Positions 32,280-46,466 of a stretch of 64,000 bases of DNA are shown piece by piece. Origin of the DNA: Bimastos eiseni. Lineage: Eukaryota; Annelida; Clitellata; Crassiclitellata; Lumbricidae. The DNA lies in the NCBI GenBank assembly GCA_959347315.1, contig OY365810.1, forward strand, positions 32,145,083 through 32,209,082, in the 5' to 3' direction. The position numbers and the translations under genes were made by a program. The notes below the pieces were generated by a model that had not been told where the DNA came from, made no database searches, and saw only the letters and a program-made list of their open reading frames with translations. Within the stretch, counting starts at the first letter, position 1, and each line of letters starts with the position of its first letter.

Positions 32280-32981
32280 ACAGCTATCGGCGGCCATGTT
32301 GGACGACATCTTGAAAATGACCCTTTTCTGATGGTAGAGGGAGAAGGTTGAGTTCAGATTTGACAACTTCGTTCAAGAATAATCGATCGATACCTGTTCT
32401 ACTATATACATGTACATGTACGGAAGTGATCCACAAACTAAGATCTGGTTTCATGAACTGATATCCGTATTTCCACCAGTTAGATGTCTCTTCAAATCCC
32501 CAAAGTATCTGGTACCTGCAACCAATAAGGTCAGAAACGTGCTTGATTGTAAGATAGATGTCGGCTCTAAATGGGCTATAGCTTATATGAATGGGACCAC
32601 TGATGAATAAGGTTACGAAATATTAATATGGTGAATTTGATTGTTGGTAGGATTTACAGCATGGTGATGACTTTTCGGCAAATTCATCTATAATTAAGTT
32701 GCAATACCTTACATTTTCGCAATGATTTTACACTGACGCTTTCACTTTTAGATGTCGGAACAACACCCATTGTCTGGCATTGCACAACATTATTTTCTGA
32801 TTTTTCACACACCGGAGTGGTTTGAAGAATTCCTGTTTTTAATAATTTATTTTTAAGATTGATGCCTAGAGAATATTGATGCCGAAAAGGTGCATCATTT
32901 TCGTCGCGATCGTTTTGAAAATAAAATAATGTTTATGGGTATTATATTTTTGGCACTATCTTATTAGACTTGCGTCGGTAC
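32280..32981. other. Unique spacer before block alpha
   Basis: AT-rich, with one plus-strand 66-aa frame (32410-32610) of unknown meaning. Sequence matching position 1 of the window starts at about 32982. Confidence 0.45.
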
Positions 32982-33446
32982 GTGCGTTTTGGTGATCGTA
33001 TCGCATTGGTGATCATGGACGACAGCGAATCGTACAAAATAATGTGCTCGATTTTATGTAGCGATCGCTTGGCCGGGCAATAATCATTTTTAATTGATCG
33101 GGCCAATACGTTGGCCTACCGTGCCATTAAAGTCGACGCGCACGGACCTCGTTAGCCAGAGATTTTTTAATCTGAAAGAAACCACCGTCTCAAAACGAAC
33201 CACGATTCAATCGCGCTCTTGTTTCGCAGAGGATTGATTATAATGATACGCCGTCTACGCTCTAATCAATATGGCTTAGTGGGTCAGCTGTGACGTTCAC
33301 AACCAATGTTTTCACTAATTCTTAGGCGAATGTGTAGGCAAGAAATTTTTTTTGGCAAAATTTAATAAATGGTTCACACTTTTATGTAGGACTGTAGGGT
33401 GAACATAATGTTGTGGTGGTGGAGGTGATGGTGGCGGTTGTACAAC

Positions 33447-33566
33447 GGTGGTGGTGGTGATGATGATTATAATAATAATAAAAATAATAATAATAATAAA
33501 TAGTATCAGCCACAATAGTGATGGTAATAAGGATGATGATGATGATGATGATGATGATAATAATAA

Positions 33567-33597
<31 letters not shown>

Positions 33598-33601
33598 AAT
33601 A

Positions 33602-33637
<36 letters not shown>

Positions 33638-33862
33638 GTAATAATAATGATCATAACAAAAATAGTAACATTAGTGGTGGAAGTAATGACCGAAGTAGTG
33701 TTAGTAATAGCAGTGATACAGAAAATTATTATTGTTATTATTATTATATTAATGAGTATGATAATAATAATAATGATTATGAAAAACTGATAATAATAAT
33801 AGTAATAATATTAATAATAATATCAAAAATGATAATAATAAAAATAATAATTATAATAAAAG
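33447..33862. repeat. Compound (GAT)n/(AAT)n microsatellite
   Basis: Mate of 1345-1740, with different run lengths and additional AGT interruptions. It lies 3' of gene B. Confidence 0.95.
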
Positions 33863-34003
33863 TAATACTAACAACCATATTTGCATCTCTTAGGTAAAAA
33901 TAATTGTCCCCAGTTTGCAAGTCCTGTAGTATCTCATGTTACAGATGAAAAATAATACTAGTTGTTCTGTTTTTAAACTCCACAAATATCGTCTGCACAT
34001 CTA

Positions 34004-37000
34004 TTACAGAAAGTACGCAGCCGATTTCGTTTTAATTCGAAGAGGGCAAACGATCAGAAGTTGCTGGTGTGCCACACGACGATGAACTTTCAGCTGACCG
34101 CGATGACTGGTGTACAGATGCATTTTACGTAGGAATTGGTTGGACATTAGGATGTTAAGAGCCGACTGATCAAACCGATGACATCCGGCCCAAACGTCTT
34201 TCCCTTTGAAATTGCACCACAACTGACGGGTGGGAGCAATGCATTCCTCTCTAAGGGCGCACAGTACCCACCAGAATATGATCCTGCTATATATTTCTTC
34301 CGTTCGATGAAAGTAGATACTGTTGGCTCCGTACTGTTGGTTATTGTAGGAGTCCTTGGCAGATATAGGAAGGAATCGATACATTCCTTTGTGAGTGACT
34401 GCGAAATTGGAATGGCCCGTTCGTGCAAATGTCAGAATTCCACCGCTGCTAAATACTTCGTCCAGTGTCAGACTCAGATTGTTTGCCTTGAAACGAATGG
34501 ATGAATCAAACCAGAAGACTCGAGGCAACTCAGACAACATCTCCTGAAATAACATTACTAAGATTACGTTATCCTCAATAAATATTGATAGAGGAGAGCT
34601 ATGCATGTTCATGAAACAAGATTGGTCATTTGCGAGTGAGGGAAGATAAAAGGAGGGAATAGGGAAGGGAGAGGGGAAATAGAGAACAGGAGTAGAGGTA
34701 CGTAGAGACGAAACGAGGGAGAGGGAGGGAAGGATGTAGTAAGAGTGAGAGGTAGCTCAGGTAGGGAAAGAATTAAGGAAAGAAGGAGGGAGGTAGGCAA
34801 GGATGGAGGAACGGAGGAGGAGTTATAAGGATCGAGGCAGAGAGATACAGAGACAAAAAAGACGGGTAGAGTACAAGTACAGTCAGTATCGCATAGAGGC
34901 AGAGAATTTCCTGCATGAAGACGATGCAAACTAATGATCCGATAGATGTGAAACTGTTAGTATAGTCACGATGCATCCCGTCAGACAGTACAGGAAGGGT
35001 AAGGACAATAAGCATGCTTATAACGCTGCCGTTGTGTAACTATGGCAGATAACTAGAGTGATATTTGGCTCAAAGGCTATCATGTCATTTGTGGCTCTAT
35101 CACCTGAAAGATTTCTTAAGGTATTACGTTTTTAAATGTCGTCCTTATCTAACCGCAGCTCTCATCATCACCCTTCAATTGGCTCCAACACAGGATAATA
35201 TGGCAATTCCTTCATCCCATATTTCCCTCATGCGGAATGGTAGCCTCGCCGTCCTTGGTCCCTTGCTCAGAAACACTCAGTGGTGCAATCACCTCTATCA
35301 GCTTTTGCCCTTATGCGATAATATTTCATTACGGTTTAAATCCAATGAAAATAATCGTGGACATTTTCGCGTGTTTAGTCTGGAACTCTCCTCAAAGGAG
35401 CGTTGTGGAAGAGACGCTGCAAAGCTGTGGCATTACGGTTATTAAATCTCTAGTTTCACTTTTGGTAGACACTTACGTGTACTATTAGTGGCTTAAATGC
35501 GTAATTTTTCAGGTATTGGACGTGGGATGGATATCTGGAGTAGTTGAACTTTCGGTATAAAACGCCACATAACGATTTAATCTGAAATGACAAGTCACAA
35601 TTAATGTTCTCATTAACCCAACACCATGAGTACAACACAGTTCCAAGAATTCGAAATAAGAATTCGTTGAAAGCATTTTTTTAAACAAAAATCGAACTTT
35701 CATGAAGCCGTGCTTCATACTTTTTTAAATTTATTTCAGTCTAACTTCTAAAGCGCTTTGGTTTCATAATCAATAATAATAACAATTATACTTAACTAAA
35801 AATGTTGACGTTTGTTTTGACTTTGCATAATCGTTAGAACATAGTCTATCATAGGTCAAGTAATAATTATCACGCATTGTTATTGCGTGGCCACGATCTA
35901 TACATTTATTATCATTTTATCATAACGTGGTCGCGATGCGTAATCTTTTTTAGTTTTTTTACAAGATTGAAAGACAATAGGGTTGGACTTCGCGGATCCC
36001 TTGCTGCGCGGGGCCATGGGCACGTGCCTCGCATGCCTGCATTTAGTTGTTTAAAAGGCGCTGTTCATTCTGTCAATGTCTTGCATATGGGTTTAAAAAT
36101 AGAATCCACATCTTTACAAACTGACTTACCCACAGTAACCTGGCATCTGCGTGTATGAACGTATGCACATTAGGGAACAGACATAGGCCCCTGGACAAAA
36201 GGCCTCCAAGACTAGGACATAAACCACCCAGATTAAGCCACAAGGTCACAGAACAGCCCAATACTTACAAAACCTTTATGATAACGCGTGACACTGACTG
36301 GAACTAACCGACTGTCTTTATTTTCTAATTAGCCTTCAACTGTCAATAAATGCACGTTAGTGACCGCATAATTTTATGACAATGCGTATCACTGACTTGA
36401 TGCTGCATTTATGCATCCAACAAGAGAGATTGAAAATTCATAAGGGAGCTTGTCCTTTGACAGAATGTCTGATTTGCTAGACAAATTATTATATTGACAC
36501 TTAATAATTACGTAGAGATCATAGCTGTGTCTCCTGTATGACATGATAATTAATTGATCGTTTTCTTGCTAAAACATAAATTGAATGGTCAAAAATAATT
36601 CGAGCTTAAATGGAAACTACAATGACGACAACATTTAGCTAACTTTTTGTCGTTCATGCGTAGGCTCAAAATAAAATCAAAAGTGTTATATTGTAACCAA
36701 TCGGAAAAAAATACATGTCACAAAATGCAGAAAACAGACTTAATATTGGCTACAATGGGAGCCCCAAAAGGAACGCGTATCCCGCTAGATAGGAACCCCC
36801 CCTATATACCAACCATATAAAACTAGTAGGCTAAATGGCAATTTCTCTTTAATGAGACTTAATTATAAAACGCAACAAGAAACCAAGTGAAACACATGAT
36901 CGAACAGAGCCCTAACTACAAGCAGTCATATGCACCATTACAATATATTGTTTGGACACTTGATGTTTGGTGTAGTAATTATGAATTAATTACGAATTAA

Positions 37001-40000
37001 TGAGGAAGGCTAGTAACTTATTCTTAAATGGTATAGAACTTTTTGGCAGACGAATTTCCAACGGGATTTGATTCTAAGATGAGGATCCAGAGAACTTTAT
37101 ATTAAGTCCGTGCATTAGCTCGAGCCTTTATGGGGCGATATGCTGTTATATTTCTAGTATTGTGAGTATGGTTGTCAAGTTCTTATGAAAAGTATCCTCT
37201 AAAGACAGCAGGGAGTAAGCCGTGTTCGTATCTGTATATGAATTCAGACATTTGAAGGACCCTAATTTGACTAATTTTCAATAGCTTATACTTTTGGTAG
37301 TATGCATCCGTATAAGTGCCTCTACCAGTAACTGCTATTAATCTTACCGCTCTCTTTTGTAGTAGCACTAGTTTTCTGAGCCCATATCATATTGCAAATG
37401 GTAAAGTATGGACAGGCTACTTGTAATCATGCTGCGGCTCGCTAACTTTAAATTAAACGATGATGCTATTATGATTAATAAGTTGGATTGATGAGTTATA
37501 GCGTATAATATTTTACAATAGAACTCTTCATAGAGGAGCATCTGTTTGGCGGTTCTTTTGTCCGACGTAATTATCACTTCTTCCTTGTACTTACTACCGT
37601 TGTTCTACGACGTCGTCATGTTTCAGGTATGGATTATACTCAATTCACAACTGGATGCAGAATTGTGACCACTTCTCAGCAATACTTTCTTTTCTTAAGC
37701 TTAGCACAATCATATCAATGACCTGCAACTGATCCTTATTATTATCTCGTGACCGAAATAGAGTCGTAGGTCGACATTTTGTGCATGTGTTCCATAGGGA
37801 TGAGTCGGATGGTTGGTTTGGTAGTCACCCAGGGAATAAACGTTTTGATGTTAACAATAAAGTTAGTATAGCCTACATTGGAGCTTTTACACTACGATCC
37901 GATTCGACCGATGTCAGACCAACTGTCAGACCTGTTATCGTTATCGTAACCAAGGCCTCTAAGGACCTCCTTTATTTAAGTTTTGTGCTATAGTTCTGGT
38001 CTTTATAATTATTTGTTTAGCCTGCTAGTCATTATCTTTCTCCGTCTGTCTGTTTGTCTCTCTCTCTTACTATGTCTCTCCGTCTTTGTCTCTCTGTCTC
38101 CATCTCTCTTTTCTCCATTTCTCTCTCTTTCTCTCTTTCTATCTCTCTACCTTTGTCTCTCTGTCTTTCTCTGTCTCTGTCTATCTGTCTGTATGACTGT
38201 TTCTCTCTGTCCATCTCTCTTTCTCGTACAGCTTTTCGCATTAGTGCAACTACATAGTTGGGCAATATATCACTGCTCTTGCTCCGTGTAATTCTGTTTC
38301 TCTCTCTTTACTCATATAAGTTTCATGCACGTTGGCGAATTGACACCCTAGTCAGATTAAGATGTTAGACCTGGCGTAATAGAATGTTGACGAAAATGAT
38401 TTGGTTCAAAAATTCCTCATGTCGGATAATTATTCTCTAAGGAGGGAGTATAGGCCATGGACGTCTATCCCCTCTGAGTGATGGAAGAAAAACTCCCGGT
38501 CCGAAGTATCAGAAAGGCAATCGAATATTTATTGATTTCTACATCATTAAACTTTTCTGTAATGTGGTACTGGTAAATTATTAATTTGCTATCTATTTAT
38601 AATTACATAATGAGCATAGTTAATGCTGATTTCATGGGGTTTTACATTCATATAACTCGCCAGTGTGGTCTGGAAGCAGAAATTTTGTCAAAAATTACTA
38701 CCGCCTCACTTGCACTATGTTCGTCACCTCCATGGTGAAACGTCAAAGTCACAAATAAGACGTGGAGCACTGATGCCGGTGCATTGATATCAAATTCATT
38801 TAATATTATTTTGGAAACAGGTAACAATTATTTTAGATGCGAAGTTAGCAATATTTGCAACAGCAGACGGCAATAGGAACCGGAAACAAGAAGATATGTA
38901 GCCTAAAGAAGATAGGTAACCGGTTCCAGGCAATTTGTAGTAGTACCGGGTAATAGACTAGCATCAAGTGTCATTGTCTGAAAATGTGAATGATTCTAAT
39001 TTAAGATTAATTTATTAGAATGCAACCTTACGGTTTCATTTTTACATTTTTACAGTGTTACAATAGCCTATGAAGTTTGTCATAAACTTAAATATATCCT
39101 TCCCTGAGACTCATAAAACTATCCCTCTGCTTAAAATTGTACGCCTATGCCAAGGAACCTCCCTATCTATACGCCTCTGGTATAGGCTGTCAGTGACCAT
39201 GATAATTTGTCATTCTCTCATCAAACAATTACTTGCGGCTGTGGGCCGATTACAAGCATCAGGTATCGTTTACCTTGCTGATGGCATATTCTGGTCGATT
39301 GAAGTCGAGATCGTAAAAGTAAATCGGGTGATTCGGTAGAAGTTTCTGAATATTTCCAATGGCGTCCATTGCAGCGTGAAAATAGTTTTTATTTGCGGCA
39401 GTGACAAAAACAAAGTCATTGAGGTTTTCTCTTCTGATGGGAACGAAGTCTTTTATAGGAATTCGAAGCTCCTGTAGGTAACTTGAAGACAGATTGAAAG
39501 AACTGCCAATTGTGATTGAACTTCCTTCAGACGTGGTGCAATAACGAGGATCTGGCCAGTTGATTGATAGACATTGGTCCGCTATATTAATCTACATGAA
39601 GTGAGAAAACAAACGCATAATGTAAATCTCAATGCGATGGATCACATTCAAGCATTGATGCAATAGTACTATGGTATAGCATGATTTTCAGTTAAAGACG
39701 ACAAAGACAAGAACACGTAGACAGAGGCAAGCGGTCGTATATACAGACAGACAATTAACAACGACAATCACCAATGAAGCGCTCATAATTATAATGACCG
39801 TCAGAGAGACGGACAGAGAGACAGACACAAAAAAGAGACAGAAGCAAGCATTCATAATTGCGAGAGACACAGAGACAAACACAATGTGAGACACACAGAC
39901 AGAGTCATTGAACCAGATACGAGTAAAACGGAATCACGAACAAACAAAGAAAGAGATAGAGATGTAATTAATAAATGTACCTGATTCGGCTGATATGTTG

Positions 40001-40133
40001 AAACTTTAACAGAAAAACTAATTTTCTCGGTTTTCTGCAGAAGAGACGTCAAAATAATGAAGAAAATAATTATTTCCACAGCCAATACTCTCCTTTTTGT
40101 GACCAAAACCCAAACACTGCTTGTCTTTGGCAT
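34004..40133 (-). CDS. Gene B: DUF1647-like type II membrane protein, intact
   Basis: Exons 40133..39981, 39591..39274, 35581..35477 and 34543..34004 give 371 aa with the same layout as gene A: anchor VLAVEIIIFFIILTSLL at 16-32, VFVTAAN, IYFYDLD, FNYSRYPSH, FKPLIVH, FWFDSSIRF, CHRFDQSALNIL. Differences from A seen here are Asn to Ile in exon 1, Ile to Leu in exon 3, and Asp to Tyr, Pro to Leu and Gln to Lys in exon 4; exon 2 is identical. All splice borders and the reading frame are preserved, so both copies could be functional. Introns are 389, 3692 and 933 bp. Confidence 0.82.
37005..37450 (-). mobile_element. LINE reverse-transcriptase C-terminal fragment
   Basis: Mate of 4880-5330. Here the minus-strand frame is open for 61 codons over the LLQKRAVRLIAVTG to LLPAVFRGYFS part, followed by HTHNTRN in the next stretch. 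Confidence 0.65.
38041..38228. repeat. Imperfect (TCTC/TGTC)n repeat
   Basis: Mate of 5915-6095, with small length differences. Confidence 0.88.
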
Positions 40134-41915
40134 TTTTGAACACTTCTGATCGAGTTCACGCTACAAAACAAAGCTCATTCTTGCATGATTTAAATAGAAA
40201 ATAGTTACATGGGATACTAAATGCATCAAGTCTTGGCGGAGTGTCGTTATGACATCGCTAAAGAATGTCTAAATAGGTTTAGCTAAATCTTTAACCGAGT
40301 CACAACCCATGAACTTGATTCAAGAACTAATATCAACTAATATTCAAGAAATAACATCAGACCAAACGAGTCACTAATCCTCACTATGTTATCTGGCAGC
40401 AAAATGAATATACTTGAATAGTTTGTCCTATAGAGTCGATCTTACCTCATATAACAATTAAATACCAAATCCCATCATTAATTGAGCTCCAATGCATATA
40501 AAGAAAGTAGGCCCATCAGTGTGCGCGTTGAACATAGACAGTCCTCTTGGTGGATCCAGAGTCTAACTACATCTTGTGGCAATTGTTCGCCGCATTCATT
40601 CAAAATTTGCTTTCGTTCATTGAACTCAGCAGACGACAGAGTATGCAACTGAAAAGAGACGCTTCGAAGCACTGTGAAATAGGGCTGTCAGGTAGTTTAA
40701 TATACGCGTTGCCTTAGAATTTAGGGTTAAAATTAGAACATCACGACTCTCAGCGTTGCACATCAACGGAAAAATAGAGTTCAGAAAGGGTTCAGTTTGC
40801 CTTCGGTACAGCTGTGTTGGCAAAAACATGTTTTGTTGGTTCCAATTTCATCGTATATATACATATATATATATATGTTTAGGCGTCCTTAAATGTACAC
40901 AAAAGACGTCTCGGCCACGAACACCGTCATATAAATAGCGACCATAACTATGTACATTGTATAGCGTCATTTCAAGGGCAATTAAACACAGGCGTTTTTG
41001 AGCCAGCCTGAAATCATTAACGATGGAAGTTCTGATCTATAAGCAACCAATGATGAGATAACTTGGAAAGTCACAAGCACCGTGATCCCGATCATACACA
41101 AACTATGCCAACAAACTCTTCGCATCAACAAAGAGAGATTAAGAAGGTTGACGATGAGAAGGCAGCGTATGTACTGCATGAGTCATCGTTAAATATATAT
41201 ATCAATAACCGGCTGTTATTGCAATTTTGAAGAAGCAGCGCCTTCAGAAACTAGACAATTATGAGCTTTTGGCCAGTAAAACAATTTTTATCAATGATGA
41301 AATTCAGAAAGTAAAGTTAATGAAGGCGTTCTAATTGCCTTCCAACTTCTAAATTTGTTTCGCAGAGCAGTCACCAGAGCGCCCAAGTTTCATAACATTA
41401 CTCCCATTATACTCAAATAGCTCCCTACAATTATACTACAATCCCAAATGCCTTCGTGAACTGTTCACCATTCAACCAAGTCGTTCCACTCGATCATCAT
41501 CCTGTTTGGTCTCTCTCGATGCCCGTACACGTCTCAGTTCAATTTCTCCAACCGAGCCATATTCATCATAGCACCATGTGTTTGGAACTGAATAATACTA
41601 AGTAATTAACTCAATGAATTAGTTAAAAATTAATACCTCGACAAATGATCAACAAATCTGTATATAAAACAACATTCTTTCAGCTAGTCTTGGGTTACAA
41701 TTAGTCGATGAATGGCACGGCAGCTTCCAGGGCAAAGTTCAGGGCAAAGTTGGAAGTAATCACCGAAATACCCAAGCAGGTTCAAGCAACCAAGTCATGT
41801 TGTGCGAAAACTCAACGAACGCACACCAATGGACGACTTGCGCAGCATAGCCCATGATTTTTAGTTTGTATAAAGCAAAAATATAGAACGACACGGCAAT
41901 AGATTGCATATTCAT

Positions 41916-42145
41916 GTGGCACGGTGGCTGATTGGTTAGAGCGGTCGGCCCGTGACACTCAGCATACGCTAAGTGAGCGGGTTCGACCCTCGTCCGAGGC
42001 ATCACTGTGTAGGGACTGTGAGCAAGTCCTTCGCGCACAATTCCTCTGCAGTACAACTGCAATTGCGCCATCGAAGCCTGTGCACTTCTGAGCAAATCTG
42101 TTGGAAGAAGGGTGATCTCAAATTTCAGAAATGAATAAAACATTA
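41916..42145 (+). mobile_element. tRNA-derived SINE, alpha mate of copy 1
   Basis: Same insertion as 9790-10018, with a few substitutions in the tail. Confidence 0.8.
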
Positions 42146-42846
42146 TACATGTATATGAATTCTATGAAACATTCGTCTGCTACTTCTACGATATTATAAA
42201 AAATGACATTTTTAACATTCATTAGCTTCTTATATGTTTATTGACCGGGTGGGAGCAATTTACCGGGGAGCATTTGACTCGAGAGGAAATAGACCGGAGA
42301 CAGTAAGAAATGATAATTTTGCACACCTACAACTGATGAGGGTACTCGAATGGCCTCTAAAATTAGCTGTATACAAAAGAGGCTGTCTGTCGAATTAATT
42401 CTCGAGTGCACAGATGCAAGCATATACTGCATACCACCACAACATAATAACTCAAGGTCTGTATTTATCAAAGAGCATTGTTTATTTTGCTTTAGTTATT
42501 TGTTGATCTATTCCTCAGCAACGGATCCAGAGTATTTGTATCGACGTCTTATGGCAACAAACGTTCCTACCTTCTCACGTGGCATAATGCAATGTTCCTT
42601 GGCATTAGAAGTGCGTTCGTTTATATTTAAGAAAAACGCAAACAGACTACAGTGTTATCTTAATATTTTAATAGTGCAGACTGCAGCTGCACTGCCTATT
42701 AGATCCATGATTACAAAAGCAATCATCGCCAGTTGGTTATGTCTCAGCTCTACTACCTCGACTGCCAGATAGCGACCAAGAAAAGCAGCTAATTTTCTTT
42801 ATCACACTATCTGTACGTATGTCATTGGCGCATTGAATAGGAAATG

Positions 42847-42850
42847 TACG

Positions 42851-42884
<34 letters not shown>

Positions 42885-42950
42885 TGTATGTATGTATGGC
42901 TCCGTACTGTTGTATGTATGTATGTATGTATATATGTATGTATGTATTTT
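42847..42950. repeat. (TATG)n microsatellite
   Basis: Mate of 10721-10815, again with the GGCTCCGTACTGTTG interruption. Confidence 0.93.
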
Positions 42951-43013
42951 GACATCTATATGAAATGCATACACCTGCCATCAATGACTTCCATCTATTC
43001 CAGACTATTCTGT

Positions 43014-43859
43014 CACCAACTTGGTGGTTTATGGGATTCATGTGGTAGCCGTGTGTTACGGGGTTAATGTCAGAGACCTGTGAGCCGAAACCTTGCCGTT
43101 ATGGAATTTGACCGAGATCATACATTATGCCCTGTCTGTAATTCTTCTGCAGGCGTATGACCTAAAAAATGTTAACGACTGACTATGCTGACCTCGATAA
43201 TGTACAAATGCATTCTGGGTAACAACGCAACCAGCCCGCTTGAATCGAGAAATATTTTCAGAATATATTTAACAAAAACCTTGCCTAGAGAAGACACCTT
43301 TGCCAAGAAAAGTTTTTTTTATGTGAATCTAATATGACTTTGTTTAAAATTGATGCTATTAGTACTGTTGTAGGCTACCTCTTGTAAGCTGTTATTGTGC
43401 GTACATGTAGGCCTACTATAGTAATCTCAGTTAACGACACGGTGTGATAGCAACAATCAGTGGTGTCGCCCTTCTCCTTTATCCAGGTTTGGGATTGGCA
43501 CTGCCACAATGAGGGTATTGACATTTCCCGACCTACCCCGCTCTTTCGTTACGTAATTTAATTAGGCTTCTCTTGACTCTGGGCTAATTCTCTCTCTCAA
43601 CATGTGAACCAAGTTGCTATTAGAATTGTACATTTAAGAATATCAATAACAGCGTCTACTCCTATTACTGTCGATAGATGGATTATTTATGACACTGTTA
43701 TCTTGGGATTACAGATAGTCCATGTATTCGATAGAGTTTCCGTTACTATTCTGTTTGAAGGTCAAAGTGACACTACATGATGCTTCGTATAATTCATCAA
43801 GTAATTTTAATTTTCCACATAAAACAATTCTATTTCTGCTTCACAAACGTTCTACTTTA
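43014..43859. other. Unique spacer
   Basis: No gene recognised. It contains a copy of the dispersed 75-bp repeat at 43428-43507 (GACACGGTGTGATAG...TCCTTTATCCAGG). Confidence 0.45.
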
Positions 43860-44355
43860 TCAGTTGCACGGAGTTGTTGCCACCTGCTTCTTCATCTTCG
43901 AGTGATCTCTCTCACTCACGATGTGCTCGTGGTTCTTGTTCATGCCTTTGTTACCGTTCGAGTTAATCATTGTTGCCCCTTTCTTGCTGGCCTTCCTGTT
44001 GTGGGATCTGGGACGATTGGATTGGGGTTCTGCTCTCGGCTGCTCAGATTCTCTTCTGTCTCTGCATACACACGCGTGATGCATTGCATCGGTTGCCTGT
44101 GTCCCAACGAAATTCATACCGCATTGTAGCTCTGGTCTAACATTGCGTTCTTGGTTGTGCCCCATCTCTGCGGAGAATCTGGCTAGGGAGGCAGATGAGC
44201 GATTGTTTAGGGCCATTTTAAATAATTTCGGTCATGTCCTGAGGAAACATTTGCCTGCACCTCGTTGTAGCAAGTACAACCTGAGGCCACGGGAAAATGA
44301 ATTCACCTTACCACGCAAGGATGAGCGCAACTTCATTCCTCTCCTGCTTTGAGGT
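43860..44355 (+). mobile_element. LINE/retroelement ORF C-terminal fragment
   Basis: The plus-strand frame 44143-44352 ends with FGHVLRKHLP, KYNLRPRENEFTLPRK and NFIP. The H.L...LP....YNLR.R.....LP motif recurs at the C-terminus of retroelement proteins in fish and marine invertebrates (from memory). Upstream, 43860-44140 is open on both strands but not recognisable. It does not occur in the left half of the window. Confidence 0.5.
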
Positions 44356-44508
44356 GTACTGAGGGGACTATAGAAGAACTGTAGGAAGAACTGCGGCTTG
44401 TCAGCTTGATTAAATTAAACGATTATTCAATTGAACTGAATTGCATTGAATCTTACATGAGTAGCTCTTTGCCGTCCAGTATCTGACATTGCAGCGCGTC
44501 GCGTGTTA

Positions 44509-46466
44509 TTTTGTAAATCTGTAAAATCAATCTTTTGTTTAATAACATTATCAGCTACAAGTCTGTGATGCGCATCTTAGAGAGTTGAGGGGATCAATTG
44601 ACGAGTGGATCAATTGACTATAGGACCAATTGACGGAGGATCAACTGACGGGGATCAATTGACGCGATACCGGCATTGAAATCATTGAAACGCAACTCTT
44701 GCAAACCATCGGCATTAAAAACTTTGCATCTCGACTCCTGTAAACCATCGGCAATAAAAACTTTGAAACTTCTTCCAATCACATCTCTTTCTTCGACCTG
44801 CGTGCTCTTCTCTTCGTACTTCTCCAACCATCATATCTCATCCTTCAACTATCTGCTAAATATTTCTCTCTACCAACGTTCCTGTCTTCGTATTTTCAAT
44901 GTCCTACAACCAATTGTTGTGCATTTGTGCATTTACCCAACTATGCATTTCTAAGTCTCGTATGGTCGTTTTTCTATCACTCTAGTGTTGAAACATATTC
45001 ATTTTGATTAATTATAATTAACACTGAGGTTTCTTCTGACTTCTACTCCTTTCTTTCTGACTAAACGTGAACCAAATGAGACAAATTTGCTAGTATCTTT
45101 TGGAAGAAGTCAAATAGGTACATTTCAAAATATGATGGTAGGGAGCCTAAAAGGGGTCACAACAAAAGTTTAAAGTGAATAACAAATGTTTCCTGAATTT
45201 TTGAGGCACGAGTAAGCAGGAAACTACACTCATTTCCCAGGAACAAAAATCGTGATATATTTCAACGTGCAGAGACAAATTCGTCGAAAATGCGCAAGTC
45301 ACTTTTGCACAGATATAGGCCTATATATATATATATATATATTTATCTAAGATTCATTTACTTAAACAATAATGTATGCCACTTCTCTTTAAAAATTCTC
45401 AACCTGCACCAGACAATGAAGTGTTTGTGCGCGTATTTTGATGAGAGTGTGTGGTGTGAGTGTCGCTATGTGTTGGTGTTTGTGTGTGTGAATGTCTACA
45501 ACAAAAAATACTGAGCAAATTTTATCTTGATGCCATTCGTACAAACGATCAGAAATTCTCGGTGAGCAGAGCCCCGTCGTACATCCAGTTGTCTATGATG
45601 GCTCGTGTACCGTGAAACATTGTATTGGAAATGGTGGGCCATTAATATATTAATAGCCGACTGATCAAATCGATGACATCCAGCCCAGATGTCCTTCCTT
45701 TTGAACCGACAGCCCAACGCGTGGGTGGGAGACATGCATTCCTCTCTAAGAGCACATAACACCCACCAGATGATGATCCTGGTATATATTTCTTCCGTTC
45801 GCTGAATGTAGATACTGTTGGCTCCGTACTGTTGGGTATTGGCAGCAGCTTGAGCAGAAATAGGAAGAAATCGATACATTTCTTCGTGTGTAGCTTCGAA
45901 ATTCGAATGGATGGATCGTTCAAATGTCAGAATTCCACCGCTGATAAATGCTTCGTCCAGTGTCAAACTCAGATTCTTCGTCTTGAAACGAATGGACGAA
46001 TCGACCCAGAAGACTCTAGGAAACTCAGATAGCACCTCCTGGAATGTTTCATTAAGACAAAATAACATTTTAAGTTGGAAAAATAAAGAACAATAAACAA
46101 TTAAATTAAAATGCATCGTGGAATGAAAATATTGATGTCTCTCTTCATAGGCAATATTCATGTGAACTTCAAATACTGTACGAATCTGGAGGTGATGATT
46201 TGCAAGTTAGGTTATTTTGTACTAGGCCTATGTGACATTTGCATCAGCTGGTATAGGCCTAAAGACTCAATTCACGTTAAGCGGCGACTGCGGCGTCACG
46301 TGATTTATAACTATAATGAGCGTGAAACACTTCATAAGATATATAGACTCGTACAAAGATGGTTCACATCCTGCGTGAGTTGTGGTGCGCATGTTTCGGA
46401 TTCCTTAAATCAATGACAGCAAAGCGCCCTTCGGCGTTTTCGTATCTGCAACCCATGTTTGAATAT
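44509..46466. repeat. Segmental duplication beta, right copy
   Basis: Mate of 11977-13836. Extra bases at about 45045-45148 are absent on the left. Unlike the left copy it continues normally into exon 3 of gene D. Confidence 0.88.

Larger units (their letters stand above)
32982..43013. repeat. Segmental duplication alpha, right copy
   Basis: Mate of 1-10881. It lacks the about 875-bp segment found at 405-1279. The copies differ by scattered substitutions and indels, mostly in introns. Confidence 0.93.
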
